Assembly (NCBI RefSeq): GCF_005233835.1
Contig: NZ_SZQA01000005.1
Location: forward strand, 183,273-247,272
DNA from: Herbidospora galbida
Lineage (GTDB): Bacteria; Actinomycetota; Actinomycetes; Streptosporangiales; Streptosporangiaceae
Direction of reading: 5' to 3'
Length of the DNA: 64,000 nucleotides
The notes beneath the pieces were generated by a model, which made no database searches, was not told the origin of the DNA, and saw only the letters and a program-made list of their open reading frames with translations. The position numbers and the translations under genes were made by a program. This document shows, one piece after another, positions 41,873-55,392 of the stretch (positions within the stretch are counted from its first letter, which is position 1; the number at the start of each line of letters is the position of its first letter).

Positions 41873-42724
41873 TCAGAGCACCCGCAGCAGCGCGTACTTC
41901 CGGTACTGGACCGGTTCGGAGATCTTCCGGACCACCTTGAAGCCCGGCGAGAGCACCACGACCGTGTTGCGGGTCGCGCCCTTGACCCTGACCGCGAGCC
42001 TTCCGTCGTTCAGGTACATGGCCCCGATCAGGGTGCCCTTGACCGGCGGCACGACCCGCTTGCCCGTCACGGTGTCGACGATGCGGGGCGTGTACCAGAG
42101 CGGCCAGGTGCCGTCGCCGCCCTCGGTGTTCCGCCCCAGCGGGCGGTAGACCACCTTGCGCCCGTCGGGCGACAGCGACTGCACGTGGTTGGTCCAGCCG
42201 ACGCCCTTGGCCTTGCGCGACTTGCCGGTCGTGATGTCGAGCACGTGCACGCCGTCGGTGGTGCCGGTGTAGCCCGCCAGGTAGCGGCCGTTGCCCGACC
42301 AGGCCAGGTGGCAGACGCCGTAGGTCCGGCCGACCGTCTTGCGGCCCTTGCCGTCGGCGCCGACGACCGCGATCGGGGCGCTGCCCTCGGTCGACATGAC
42401 CGCGTAGGCGACCTTCGTGCCGTCGGGCGACCAGGCCGGCGTGGCGCACGGCGTGCCCGCGACGGCGCCCGACGCGATGATCTTGTCGACCGTGCCCGCC
42501 TTCACGTGCACCTTGCCGTTGATGTCGACATAGGCGATCTTCCGGCCGTCCTGCGAGACCGAGAACTGGCCGTTCGGGTCGACGGTCTGCCGGGCGTAGG
42601 GCGAGTGGATGGCCACCCCGTGCTCGTACCGGTAGAACACCAGCCCCGACGGGAGAGCGGCCGCGGCGGGCGCGGCGGGAATGATCGCGACCAGGGCGGC
42701 GGCGACGGCGAGCAGTCTTCTCAT
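41873..42724 (-). CDS. Secreted beta-propeller-like (WD40/PD40) protein
   Basis: A 283-residue protein with a signal peptide (RRLLAVAAALVAIIPAAPAAAA). Its repeats resemble TolB/PD40 blades: FSVSQDGRKIAYVDI, PAWSPDGTKVAYAVM, LAWSGNGRYLAGYTG and QSLSPDGRKVVYRPL, giving about five or six blades. It has no enzymatic motif, so it is probably a structural or ligand-binding surface protein. The ATG is at 42724. The divergent MFS gene starts 58 bp away and converges with nothing else in this unit. Confidence 0.8.
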   Translation of the reverse strand: MRRLLAVAAALVAIIPAAPAAAALPSGLVFYRYEHGVAIHSPYARQTVDPNGQFSVSQDGRKIAYVDINGKVHVKAGTVDKIIASGAVAGTPCATPAWSPDGTKVAYAVMSTEGSAPIAVVGADGKGRKTVGRTYGVCHLAWSGNGRYLAGYTGTTDGVHVLDITTGKSRKAKGVGWTNHVQSLSPDGRKVVYRPLGRNTEGGDGTWPLWYTPRIVDTVTGKRVVPPVKGTLIGAMYLNDGRLAVRVKGATRNTVVVLSPGFKVVRKISEPVQYRKYALLRVL

Positions 42725-42782
42725 GGCATGCGATCTTCGCACCGCCCGAAGGGCGAAAACGGTCCAAAGGTAAAATCGCCCC

Positions 42783-43991
42783 ATGTCGGGGACGCGGAAG
42801 GCCTACTTCTACTGGGGCGCCGGCGTCGTCGCCTACCTCGTCGCGGTCTTCCACCGCCAGACCCTCGGCGTCACCGGCCTGGAGGCCGCCGCCCGCTTCG
42901 ACCTCGGCGCCGCCGGCCTGTCGGCGCTCGCGATGCTCCAACTGCTCGTGTACGCCGCCCTCCAGGTCCCCGTCGGCATCCTCGTCGACCGCCTGGGCTC
43001 CAAGAAGATGCTGCTCGCCGGGGCGGTCGTGCTGGCGGCCGGCAACCTGGTCTTCGCCTTCGCGGGCGGCGCCGCCGGGGCGATCGCGGCCCGGATCCTG
43101 ATCGGCGCCGGCGACGCCGCCACCTTCATCAGCGTGATCCGCATCGTGAACCTGTGGTTCCCGCCCGGCCGCAACCCTCTGATGGTGCAGACCACGGGGC
43201 TGCTGGGGGCGCTGGGGGGCATCCTGGCGGCCGTACCGCTGATCTCGGCCCTGCACGCCTTCGGCTGGCGCGACACCTTCCTCGGCGCGGCGGGCCTGAG
43301 CGCGGTCGCCTTCGCCGTGGTGGTCGTGCTGCTCCGTGAGGCCCGGCCGGGGAAGGCCGCGAACGCGCGCGGGCTGCGCGCCGCCTGGGCCGAACCGGGC
43401 ACCCAGCTCGGCCTGTGGTCACACGCCGCCGCCCAGTCGTCGATGGCGGCGTTCCTGCTGCTCTGGGGCTACCCGTTCCTGCTCCAGGACCAGAAGCTGT
43501 CGCCGACCGCGGCCGGGGCGCTGCTGACCACGATCACCGTCGTGTCGCTGGCCTGCAACCCGATCTTCGGCTGGGTCGCCGGACGATGGCCGCACCGCCG
43601 CTCGTGGATCATCCTCGGCGTCGTCGGCTCGACCGCGGGCGTCTGGACGGCCGTGCTGCTCTGGCCCGGCCCCTCGCCCCTGTGGCTGCTCGTGCTGCTG
43701 GCCACGGTGCTGGCCACCAACGGGCCCGGCTCGGTGATCGGCCTAGACTTCGCCCGCACCCACAACCCGGCCGAACGCATCGGCGTGGCCACCGGCGTCG
43801 TCAACGGCGGCGGCTTCCTCGCCACGGTCGCCCTGCTCGGCCTGATCGGCGTCGGGCTCGACCTGCACGGCGACTTCCGGTGGGCGCTGGTCGCCCAGTA
43901 TCCGATCTGGGCCCTCGGTGTCTTCCAGGTGCTCCGCTACCGTCAGCGGACCTTCGTGAACGGCTCGGCCAAGTGGGAGGTCGCCAGGTAG
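42783..43991 (+). CDS. MFS transporter
   Basis: A 402-residue major facilitator protein with twelve hydrophobic segments. The signature loop 2-3 motif GxxxDRLGxKK is GILVDRLGSKKMLLAG, and TM4-5 contain IGAGDAATFISVIRIVNLWFPPGRNPL, like the nitrate/oxalate-type anion group. The substrate is unknown. The last 49 bases overlap the 3' end of the convergent MBL hydrolase gene. It starts 58 bp from the divergent beta-propeller gene. Confidence 0.87.
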   Translation: MSGTRKAYFYWGAGVVAYLVAVFHRQTLGVTGLEAAARFDLGAAGLSALAMLQLLVYAALQVPVGILVDRLGSKKMLLAGAVVLAAGNLVFAFAGGAAGAIAARILIGAGDAATFISVIRIVNLWFPPGRNPLMVQTTGLLGALGGILAAVPLISALHAFGWRDTFLGAAGLSAVAFAVVVVLLREARPGKAANARGLRAAWAEPGTQLGLWSHAAAQSSMAAFLLLWGYPFLLQDQKLSPTAAGALLTTITVVSLACNPIFGWVAGRWPHRRSWIILGVVGSTAGVWTAVLLWPGPSPLWLLVLLATVLATNGPGSVIGLDFARTHNPAERIGVATGVVNGGGFLATVALLGLIGVGLDLHGDFRWALVAQYPIWALGVFQVLRYRQRTFVNGSAKWEVAR

Positions 43992-44677
43992 GTGGCCCGG
44001 CCGAGCACGACCTGACGGCTGGTCAGCGCCCGCTCGGCGTCGTCGTCGTAGTGGTAGCCGATCGTCGGGTCGGCCAGCTGCACGGGGTGGTGCAGCACGT
44101 CGCCCGAGACGATCAGGTCGCCGACCAGGACGACCTGGTGACCGGGGGTGTGCCCGGGGGTGTGCGCCACCCGGACGTTCTCGAAGAGGTCTCTGGACCC
44201 GTGGACGATCTGCAGCTGGTCGCCGAGCGGCTTGACGATCCGGTCGCGCATGAGCCCGCCGCCGGGCCAGTCGAGCTCGGCCTCCTGCAGCACGTGGCGC
44301 GCGTTGGCGAACACCGGGGCTCCGTCGGCGACGCAGCCGCTCACGTGGTCGCTGTGCAGGTGGGTGAGGATCACCGTGTCCACGTCGGCCGGGGCCACGC
44401 CGACCGCGTCGAGTTCCTGGAGCAACCGGCCCGGGATGGGCGCCCAGCCCGCCGCGGGGCCGGTAAGGTCGCCGACGCCGGTGTCGACCAGGATGGTGTG
44501 GCTGCCGGTGCGCAGCAGGAAGCAGTGGAAGTGGAGGATCCACTCCTCGCCGTCGGCGAACGACCCGCCGGGGAACAGTTCGGGCAGCGGCCGGGCGATG
44601 CTCGGCCCCATGGGCCCGACGGCATCACACAGCGGCGTGACCTCGACCCCGGCGAAGGTCATCGGTTCGTACGGCAT
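43943..44677 (-). CDS. MBL-fold metallohydrolase
   Basis: A 244-residue metallo-beta-lactamase-fold enzyme with HLHSDH (LTHLHSDHVSG, near residue 100), HTPGHTPGH with a further histidine, and the aspartate in SGDVLHHP. This is the lactonase/hydrolase subgroup, related to AHL lactonases and AttM, in which HxHxDH, H and D are retained. The start is ATG 44677 (MPYEPMTFAGVEVTPLCDA). It overlaps the convergent MFS gene by 49 bp and lies 37 bp downstream of the small zinc-ribbon gene, in the same direction. Confidence 0.87.
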   Translation of the reverse strand: MPYEPMTFAGVEVTPLCDAVGPMGPSIARPLPELFPGGSFADGEEWILHFHCFLLRTGSHTILVDTGVGDLTGPAAGWAPIPGRLLQELDAVGVAPADVDTVILTHLHSDHVSGCVADGAPVFANARHVLQEAELDWPGGGLMRDRIVKPLGDQLQIVHGSRDLFENVRVAHTPGHTPGHQVVLVGDLIVSGDVLHHPVQLADPTIGYHYDDDAERALTSRQVVLGRATYLATSHLAEPFTKVR

Positions 44678-44714
44678 TACCGCACTTTATTCTCCTACAT
44701 GCGGTCATCGTGCA

Positions 44715-44846
44715 TCATCGGTTGGAATAATCGAAGTTCACGTCGGCGGCGTACACGGCGCGCTGGCACTTCGCGCAGCGGTAGACGATCGGGCCTTCGT
44801 CCAGGACAGTCCGACAACTCGGGCAGTTGCGTCTCTTCTTCGTCAT
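44715..44846 (-). CDS. Zinc-ribbon protein, 43 aa
   Basis: A 43-residue ORF reading MTKKRRNCPSCRTVLDEGPI and then VYRCAKCQRAVYAADVNFDY. Two CxxC knuckles (C8/C11 and C24/C27) are spaced as in a minimal zinc ribbon. The N-terminus is basic. There is no strong ribosome binding site. It diverges from the RlmA-like gene, whose own N-terminus also carries a zinc site. The gene is below usual prediction cut-offs; function unknown. Confidence 0.65.
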   Translation of the reverse strand: MTKKRRNCPSCRTVLDEGPIVYRCAKCQRAVYAADVNFDYSNR

Positions 44847-44899
44847 AAGGACAGTTCACCCCAGACCGGTTGCAGACGACTTGACGGGATACTGGTCGG

Positions 44900-45679
44900 A
44901 TGCTTGGAGACGTCATCGACCTGCTGGTCTGCCCGGTCTGCCGCGACGACCTGGCCCTCGTGGAGGGCGCCGCCCGCTGCCCGCGCGGCCACTCCTTCGA
45001 CGTCGCCCGGCAGGGCTACCTCAACCTGCTGAGCACTCCGGTGAAGGGCGACACCCCGGAGATGGTCTCGGCACGTGAGACGTTCCTCGCGAGCGGCGCC
45101 TTCGCGCCGATCGCCGAGACGGTGGCCGCCCGCGCGAAGGGCGTCGTCGGCGACGCCGGCGCCGGGACCGGCTACTACCTGGCGCGGGCCGTCCACGACC
45201 GGGGCCTCGCCCTCGACGTCTCCAAGCACGCCCTGAAGAAGGCCGCCAGAGCCCATCCGAGGATCGGCGCGGTCGCCGCCGACGTCTGGAAACCGCTTCC
45301 GGTACGCGACGCGGCGTTTGACACGCTTCTCAACGTGTTCGCCCCTCGGAACGCCCGTGAGTTTCGCCGTGTCCTGAAACCAACGGGAACACTGATAACG
45401 GTCACGCCGAACCCCGATCACCTGGCGCCGATCGTCGAGCGTTTCGGTCTGTTGTCGGTCGACGACGAAAAGGAACGGCGGCTGTCCGACACCCTCGGCG
45501 ACCACTTCGCACGCGACGTGACCGAGCCGGTCGCCGACTGGGTCGACCTGACGGCGGCCGAGGTCATGTCGGTGATCGCGATGGGCCCGAGCGCCTGGCA
45601 CGCGCGCGCCGGCGGCGTCTCGGAAGGGGCCCGGGTGCGGATGTCTGTGCAGGTCACGGTGTGGCGTCCGAAAAGCTGA
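44900..45679 (+). CDS. RlmA-like 23S rRNA (guanine) methyltransferase
   Basis: A 259-residue SAM-dependent methyltransferase of the RlmA family, which methylates N1 of G745 or G748 in 23S rRNA. The N-terminal zinc site is CPVCRDDLAL...ARCPRGHSFD (C11, C14, C27, H31), and the SAM site is VGDAGAGTGYYLARAV near residue 82. LNVFAPRNAREFRRVLKP corresponds to the catalytic region. The GVSEGARVRMSVQVTVWRP end is typical. In macrolide producers the TlrB form gives resistance; nothing here indicates a macrolide cluster. Confidence 0.87.
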   Translation: MLGDVIDLLVCPVCRDDLALVEGAARCPRGHSFDVARQGYLNLLSTPVKGDTPEMVSARETFLASGAFAPIAETVAARAKGVVGDAGAGTGYYLARAVHDRGLALDVSKHALKKAARAHPRIGAVAADVWKPLPVRDAAFDTLLNVFAPRNAREFRRVLKPTGTLITVTPNPDHLAPIVERFGLLSVDDEKERRLSDTLGDHFARDVTEPVADWVDLTAAEVMSVIAMGPSAWHARAGGVSEGARVRMSVQVTVWRPKS

Positions 45680-45817
45680 AAATGGTGCCCGCAGCCCTAG
45701 TGACCAATGGGGTTTTTCACCGTAAATTCCCACCTGAGATCCCCTGTTTGTCGGCCATTCCGGGGGCTGACGGGACATACTTGACCGCGACCGACGGCGG
45801 ACCCGGGAGGAAAGCCG

Positions 45818-47590
45818 ATGAAGGCCGAGGAACGCTGGCAGACCAGGTTCCGTTCCCCGCGTATGACGCTGCCCACCTGGGCTCGTCAGGCCCCGCACCA
45901 CGCGGTCTACCGCAGTAACGCCTCCGGCACCTGGGAGATCTACGCCTGGGACCGGGCCACCGGCACCAGCCGCCAGGTGACCGACCGGCCCAACGGCACG
46001 GCCTACGGCGACATCGACCCCACCGGCCAGTGGATCTGGTGGTTCGCCGACACCGACGGCGACGAATACGGCGTCTGGATCCGCCAGCACTTCCACGGCG
46101 GCGCGGCCCGCCCGCTCGACATCTCCCCGGGCCACCCTGCCGGTCTCGCGCTGGCCGCGAACGGCACCGCCGCCATCGGGCGTTCGTGCCGGCTGGGCTT
46201 CCAGATCGTCCTGATGGGCGAGGACACCGAGCCGACCGTGCTCTACCAGCACAAGGAGTCGGCCTCCGTGGCCGGCATCTCCCTCGACGGCTCCCTGATC
46301 GCCATCGACCACAGCGAGCACGGCGACGCCCGCCACCCGGCCCTGCGCGTGGTGAAGAAGAACGGCTCGGTCGTCGGCGACCTCTACGACGGCCCCGGCA
46401 AGGGCGTGCGCGGCATCCGCTTCTCCCCCGTCCTGGGCGACCGCCGCCTGCTGGTCCTGCACGAGCGCCGAGGCCGCCACGAGCCGCTGGTCTGGGACCC
46501 GCTGACCGGCGAGCAGCGCGAGATCTACCTCCGCGACCCCGGAGAGGTCACCGCCGACTGGTACGACGACGGCCGCGCCCTCCTGATCGTCAACCACCAC
46601 CGTGGCCGCACCCAGCTCTTCAAGTACGACCTCGTCGGCGGCGCGATGACCACGATCGAGACGCCCCACGGCGTGATCGAGTCGGCCGCCACCCGCCCCG
46701 ACGGCACGGTCGAGTACTCCTGGTCGAGCGCCGCCCACGCGCCCGTGATCCGGTCGAGCCACGGCCACGTGGTCATGAGCCCCGGCCCGACCGCGCCCCC
46801 GTCGGTCCCGGTCGAGGACGTCGACGTCGAGGGCCCCGGCGGCTGGATCCACGCGATGATCTCCCGGCCCACCGGCCAGGCGGCCCCCTACCCGACCGTG
46901 TTCCTGCTGCACGGCGGCCCGTCGGCGCAGGACAACGACTCGTTCCTGCCTCACGTGGCGGCCTGGGTCGACAGCGGCTTCGCGGTCGTCCGGGTCAACT
47001 ACCGGGGCTCCATCGGCTACGGCTCGGCCTGGCGCGACGCCCTCCACGGCGACGTCGGCCACATCGAACTGGCCGACGTGTCGGCGGTCCGCGACTGGGT
47101 GGTCAACCGGGGCATCGCCGACCCCGACCGGCTGATCCTGGCGGGCGGCTCGTGGGGCGGCTACCTGACCCTGCTCGGCCTCGGCACCCAGCCCAAGGTC
47201 TGGAGCGCCGGCATCGCGGCCGTCCCGATCGCCGACCACCGCGCGACCTACGAAGACGAGTCGGAGGTCCTCCGCTCCCTCCACCGCGCCCTGCTCGGCG
47301 GCTCCCCCGAAGAGGTCCCGGAACGTTACGCGGCCTCCTCCCCGATCACCTACGCCGACATGGTCGAGGCGCCGCTGCTGATCCTGGCCGGGGAGAACGA
47401 CCCCCGCTGCCCGATCAGGCAGATCGAGAGCTTCATCGAGGCCGTCCCGGGCCCGTGCCAGGTCTACCGCTACGACGCCGGCCACGCCTCCCTGGTCGTC
47501 GAGGAACGCATCCGCCAGATGCGCACCCAGATCGAGTTCGCGACCCGCGTCATGGACGGCCGCAAACAACCCGCCACCCCAGGCCTCTGA
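45818..47590 (+). CDS. S9 family peptidase (prolyl-oligopeptidase-like)
   Basis: A 590-residue serine peptidase of the S9 (acylaminoacyl/prolyl oligopeptidase) family. Residues 25-330 form a beta-propeller that gates access. The alpha/beta-hydrolase domain follows, with the nucleophile in LAGGSWGGYLTLLGLG, the aspartate in AGENDPRCP and the histidine in YDAGHASLV. There is no signal peptide, so it acts in the cytoplasm on small peptides. The ATG has GGGAGGAAAG upstream. It stands alone, 138 bp from the RlmA-like gene. Confidence 0.92.
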   Translation: MKAEERWQTRFRSPRMTLPTWARQAPHHAVYRSNASGTWEIYAWDRATGTSRQVTDRPNGTAYGDIDPTGQWIWWFADTDGDEYGVWIRQHFHGGAARPLDISPGHPAGLALAANGTAAIGRSCRLGFQIVLMGEDTEPTVLYQHKESASVAGISLDGSLIAIDHSEHGDARHPALRVVKKNGSVVGDLYDGPGKGVRGIRFSPVLGDRRLLVLHERRGRHEPLVWDPLTGEQREIYLRDPGEVTADWYDDGRALLIVNHHRGRTQLFKYDLVGGAMTTIETPHGVIESAATRPDGTVEYSWSSAAHAPVIRSSHGHVVMSPGPTAPPSVPVEDVDVEGPGGWIHAMISRPTGQAAPYPTVFLLHGGPSAQDNDSFLPHVAAWVDSGFAVVRVNYRGSIGYGSAWRDALHGDVGHIELADVSAVRDWVVNRGIADPDRLILAGGSWGGYLTLLGLGTQPKVWSAGIAAVPIADHRATYEDESEVLRSLHRALLGGSPEEVPERYAASSPITYADMVEAPLLILAGENDPRCPIRQIESFIEAVPGPCQVYRYDAGHASLVVEERIRQMRTQIEFATRVMDGRKQPATPGL

Positions 47591-47701
47591 GCAACGCCTT
47601 ACGGACGACGCCACCAGAACAACGGGCGGCGGCTTCGTGCCAGCGGACCTTTGAGCCGCAGCACCGGGTTCGTCGATCGTGATGCCGGAGGCGAAATAGG
47701 C

Positions 47702-48943
47702 GTGGGGTCCCGTAGCGCTGTTCCGCGCATGCGCGTCGCTCTGCTGGCTTTGGCGGTCAGTTCCTTCGGAATCGGGGTCTCCGAGTTCGTGATCATGGGC
47801 CTGCTGCCCGTCGTCGCGGCCGACCTCGACACCTCGGTGCCGGTCGCCGGCAACCTCGTCGCCGCCTACGCCATCGGCGTCGTGGTGGGCGCGCCCCTGC
47901 TCGCGGCAGCGGGCGTGCGGATGTCGCGCAAGCGCCTGCTCGTGGCCCTGATGGCCTTCTTCGTGGTGGGCAACCTGCTCTCGGCGCTCGCGCCGGGCTT
48001 CTGGTGGCTGACCGCCGGGCGGTTCGTCGCCGGGCTGCCGCACGGCGCGTTCTTCGGCGTGGCCTCGGTCGTGGCCGCGCGGCTGGCCAGGAAGGGGCGC
48101 GAAGGCCGGGCGGTGGCGAGCATCCTGCTCGGCCTGACGCTGGCCAACATCGTCGGCGTGCCCGGCGCGACGCTGCTCGGGCAACATCTCGGCTGGCGGG
48201 CCACCTTCCTCGTGGTCACCGCCATCGGGGTGCTCGCGCTGGTCGCGCTGGTGCTGCTGATTCCGTACACGCCGCCGGAACCGCACCAGAGCCTCAGGCG
48301 TGAGCTGCGGGCCTTCCGGAACCGGAGGGTGCTGCTGTTCCTCGGCACCGCGATCTTCGGTTTCGGCGGGGTCTTCGCCGCCTACGCCTACCTGGCGTCG
48401 ATCACCACCGAGGTCATGGGCCTGCCCGAGAGCGCGGTCCTGTGGATCCTGGCGCTGGCCGGCGTCGGCATGACCGTCGGCGTGGCCGCCGCCGGGCCGC
48501 TGACCGACCTGGCCGCCCGCCCGACCGCCTATGGGAGCCTCGCGGGGCTGGCGGGGGTGCTGGTGGTCTTCTACCTCTGGCCGAACCCGGTCATGATCGT
48601 GCCGATCCTCGCCATCGGCTTCCTGATGACCGCGCCGCTGCAGACCATGGTCATCCGGTACGCGAACGACGCCCCCACCCTGGCCGCTGCGTCGAACCAC
48701 TCGGCCTTCAACCTCGCCAACGCGGGCGGGGTCTATCTGGGCGGCCTGGCCATCGCGGCGGGCTGGGGCTGGATGTCGTCGGCTCTGGTCGGGGCGGCCC
48801 TGGCCGTCGTGGGCCTGGGCGTGATGCTGCTAGAGCGGCTCGACCGGCGCCCGGAGCACGAGGATGGCCAGGTCGTCGGCGCTGGGCTCGGGGGCGAAGT
48901 CCTGGACGGCGCGCCTGATCCGCTCGGCGACCGCGCGGGCTGA
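47702..48943 (+). CDS. MFS transporter (DHA1, AraJ/PbuE-like)
   Basis: A 413-residue drug/sugar efflux-type facilitator. The typical segments are RVALLALAVSSFGIGVSEFVIMGLLPVVAADL and LTAGRFVAGLPHGAFFGVASVVAARL, the AraJ/YdhP hallmark. Starts possible: GTG 47702, with GGAGG ten bases upstream, or ATG 47729. The normal protein would end near residue 375; the last 35 residues (EHEDGQVVGAGLGG and on) are the antisense of the SpoIIE-type gene with which it overlaps by 114 bp. Its stop codon may have been lost. Confidence 0.86.
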   Translation: MGSRSAVPRMRVALLALAVSSFGIGVSEFVIMGLLPVVAADLDTSVPVAGNLVAAYAIGVVVGAPLLAAAGVRMSRKRLLVALMAFFVVGNLLSALAPGFWWLTAGRFVAGLPHGAFFGVASVVAARLARKGREGRAVASILLGLTLANIVGVPGATLLGQHLGWRATFLVVTAIGVLALVALVLLIPYTPPEPHQSLRRELRAFRNRRVLLFLGTAIFGFGGVFAAYAYLASITTEVMGLPESAVLWILALAGVGMTVGVAAAGPLTDLAARPTAYGSLAGLAGVLVVFYLWPNPVMIVPILAIGFLMTAPLQTMVIRYANDAPTLAAASNHSAFNLANAGGVYLGGLAIAAGWGWMSSALVGAALAVVGLGVMLLERLDRRPEHEDGQVVGAGLGGEVLDGAPDPLGDRAG

Positions 48944-50413
48944 CAGGTCGACGCACTCGGCGAGCAGCTTGGCCAGCCCGCTCTCGTCGTCGAGGAGCCG
49001 CGACCCCTGCCGCCGCTCGGTCACCCCGTCGGTCACGCCCAGGAGCACGTCTCCCGGCTCCAGGTGGATCGAGTCGGCCTCGAACTCGGCCTCGGGGAAG
49101 ACGCCCAGCAGCGACTGCGGCGAGCCCACGACGTCGACGACCCCGCTCGGCCGCAGCCGCAGCGCCTCGGGGTGCCCGGCCGAGACCAGCCGCATGTCGA
49201 GCCCGTCGGCGGCGATGGTGATCTCACCGTGCAGCAGGGTCAGGAAGCGGGCCCGCTCGCCCTCTTCGAGGATCGCCTGGTTCAGCCGCCCGACCACGGC
49301 CGCGACGCCGTAGCCCTCGCGGGCCAGCAGCCGGATGGTGTGCCGGGCCAGGCCGGTGACGGCGGCGGCGGAGGGGCCGGTGCCGCAGACGTCGCCGATG
49401 GCGAACCGCCAGACGCCGTCGCCGATCGGGAACAGGTCGTAGAAGTCGCCGCCGACCTCGTTGGTCTCGCCCGCCGGTTCGTAGATCACATAGGAGTCGA
49501 GGCCGGGCGTGCGAGGCTCCTCGGGCGGCAGCAGGCTCCGCTGCAGCGCCCGGTTGGCCGCCGCCTGCTGGGCGTAGAGGCGCGCGTTGTCGAGCGCGAG
49601 CGCGGCCCGGCGGGCCAGGTCTTCGGCGAGTTGGAGGCTCTCGTCGGGGAACCGGTCGCGACGGCCCAGGCACATGACGCCCAGCCGCCGCCCGCGCGCG
49701 GTCAGCGGGAACCCGAGGGCCTGTGTGCCGTCGATGTTGAGCACGGCGGGCCCGTCGGCCGACGGCAGCACCACGTCGGTCAGCCGCGCCCGCAGGGCGT
49801 CGCTCTGGGCCTCGTCGGCGTGCCAGAGGTAGTCGAGCCGCAGCGGCCCGGTGCCCTGGTCGGCCGTGTAGACCGCGCACCAGGAGGCCAGCCGGGGCAC
49901 CACGATCTGGGCGATGATCGCCGGCACCATGCCGGGGTCGAGCGTGCCGGCGAGCAGATCGCTCGCGTCGGCCAGGAACCCCAGCCAGCCGGGGCTGGGC
50001 GTGGGCTCGGTCCAGGCCTCTTCCTCCGGTACGCCGCCACCTCCCGGCAGGTCGAGCCGCGCCCAGCGGACCCGGGAGTTGCCGGAGAACGAGACCCCCC
50101 AGTCGGCCGCGTCGAGCGGCGGACCGTAGTCATGACCGCGCTCGATGACCTCAAGCTGGATAGAGTCGCCTTGGTGGAGCCATCTCACCTCGAACGATTC
50201 GCCGGAGACCCCTTCGACGAGCGCCCGGGTGAGCCGCTCGGCTTCAGCGCCTACGGGCATGGCGGCCCACGCGGTCATCACCTCCTGGGTGAACCGCTTC
50301 GCCGCCGGAACGGCCGTCTCGCCGGTCGTGAAAGACGCCGCGAGAACAGCACGTGGAGAATTCGCCACTGCACTCGTGCTTACCACAATTCGCTCTGACG
50401 CGTGGTCAATCAA
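48830..50413 (-). CDS. SpoIIE-type PP2C phosphatase with GAF domain
   Basis: A 527-residue regulatory phosphatase. Residues 30-135 may be a degenerate sensor or kinase-like domain; a GAF domain spans about 150-295 (APSPGWLGFLADASDLLAG to DDLARRAALALDNARLY-like sequence). The PP2C/SpoIIE domain follows with VGGDFYDLFPIGDG, FAIGDVCGTGPSAAAVTG, LLGVTDGVTERR and SADDLAIL, so all metal-binding aspartates are in place. It would dephosphorylate an anti-sigma antagonist or similar protein. The stop side overlaps the MFS gene. It diverges from the HAMP-array hybrid kinase, 57 bp away, suggesting a shared pathway. Confidence 0.88.
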   Translation of the reverse strand: MIDHASERIVVSTSAVANSPRAVLAASFTTGETAVPAAKRFTQEVMTAWAAMPVGAEAERLTRALVEGVSGESFEVRWLHQGDSIQLEVIERGHDYGPPLDAADWGVSFSGNSRVRWARLDLPGGGGVPEEEAWTEPTPSPGWLGFLADASDLLAGTLDPGMVPAIIAQIVVPRLASWCAVYTADQGTGPLRLDYLWHADEAQSDALRARLTDVVLPSADGPAVLNIDGTQALGFPLTARGRRLGVMCLGRRDRFPDESLQLAEDLARRAALALDNARLYAQQAAANRALQRSLLPPEEPRTPGLDSYVIYEPAGETNEVGGDFYDLFPIGDGVWRFAIGDVCGTGPSAAAVTGLARHTIRLLAREGYGVAAVVGRLNQAILEEGERARFLTLLHGEITIAADGLDMRLVSAGHPEALRLRPSGVVDVVGSPQSLLGVFPEAEFEADSIHLEPGDVLLGVTDGVTERRQGSRLLDDESGLAKLLAECVDLSARAVAERIRRAVQDFAPEPSADDLAILVLRAPVEPL

Positions 50414-50470
50414 CGGCCGGTGGAGCTACCACGGAACGTGACAGACTGGGCGTACACGTAAGGAGGCCCC

Positions 50471-54667
<4,197 letters not shown>

Positions 54668-54670
54668 TCG

Positions 54671-55297
54671 ATGCCAGACCGGGCGAAGATCCTCATGGTC
54701 GACGACCGCGAGGAGAACCTCATCGCACTTGAGGCCATCCTCAGCTCTCTCGACCTGACCCCCGTCCGCGCCCGCTCCGGGGAAGAGGCTCTCAAAGCCC
54801 TGCTCAGCACCGAGTTCGCGCTGATCCTCCTCGACGTCCGCATGCCCGGCATGGATGGCTTCGAGACCGCCGCCCACATCAAGCGCCGCGAACGCACGCG
54901 GAACATCCCGATCATCTTCCTGACGGTCGTCGACAGCGCCCCCGACTACGCCTTCCGCGGCTACCAGGCGGGCGCCGTCGACTACCTGACCAAGCCCTTC
55001 GACCCGTGGGTGCTCCGGGCGAAGGTGGCCGTCTTCGTCGAGCTCTACAACATGAACCGCCGCCTGGCCGAGCAGGCCGCCCTGCTCCGCGAACGCCTCG
55101 CCACCGAACTGCCCGGCAACGGCGACCAGCCCGCCGTCCTGCCGGAACTCGCCCGCCGCCTCACGGCCGTGGAAGAGGAACTCGACCGGGTACGCGACCT
55201 CGCCCGCAAGAACGGCGACTCCCCGCTGAGCGGCCCCCTGTCGGACCTGAGCCAGCGCATCGCCAACCTGAGAGCGGGCTTCGACGCCCTGAGCTGA
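54671..55297 (+). CDS. Stand-alone response regulator receiver protein
   Basis: A 208-residue protein. The receiver domain (KILMVDDREENLIALEAIL) has the acidic pair, phosphorylated Asp55 in LLDVRMPGMDG, Thr in IFLTVVD and Lys in YLTKPFDP. The C-terminal 80 residues are helical (coiled coil, ELARRLTAVEEELDRVRDLARKN) without a DNA-binding domain. It lies 3 bp after the hybrid kinase and is surely co-transcribed with it. It probably relays the phosphoryl group or binds a partner, perhaps the divergent SpoIIE-type phosphatase. Confidence 0.92.
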   Translation: MPDRAKILMVDDREENLIALEAILSSLDLTPVRARSGEEALKALLSTEFALILLDVRMPGMDGFETAAHIKRRERTRNIPIIFLTVVDSAPDYAFRGYQAGAVDYLTKPFDPWVLRAKVAVFVELYNMNRRLAEQAALLRERLATELPGNGDQPAVLPELARRLTAVEEELDRVRDLARKNGDSPLSGPLSDLSQRIANLRAGFDALS

Positions 55298-55392
55298 ACC
55301 TCGACGCTTCGAGCCGGTCGGCTGAGAACGCGTCGGAAGTGGCTTCGTCAACGTGCTCATGGGCGGACTCTTGCCTTGGCCGGCCGGTTTGA

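Noticed and set aside
44843..48700. A 1285-codon minus-strand open frame opposite the methyltransferase, peptidase and MFS genes
   Set aside because: Low-complexity His/Arg/Gly/Asp composition and an exact mirror of strong genes on the plus strand.
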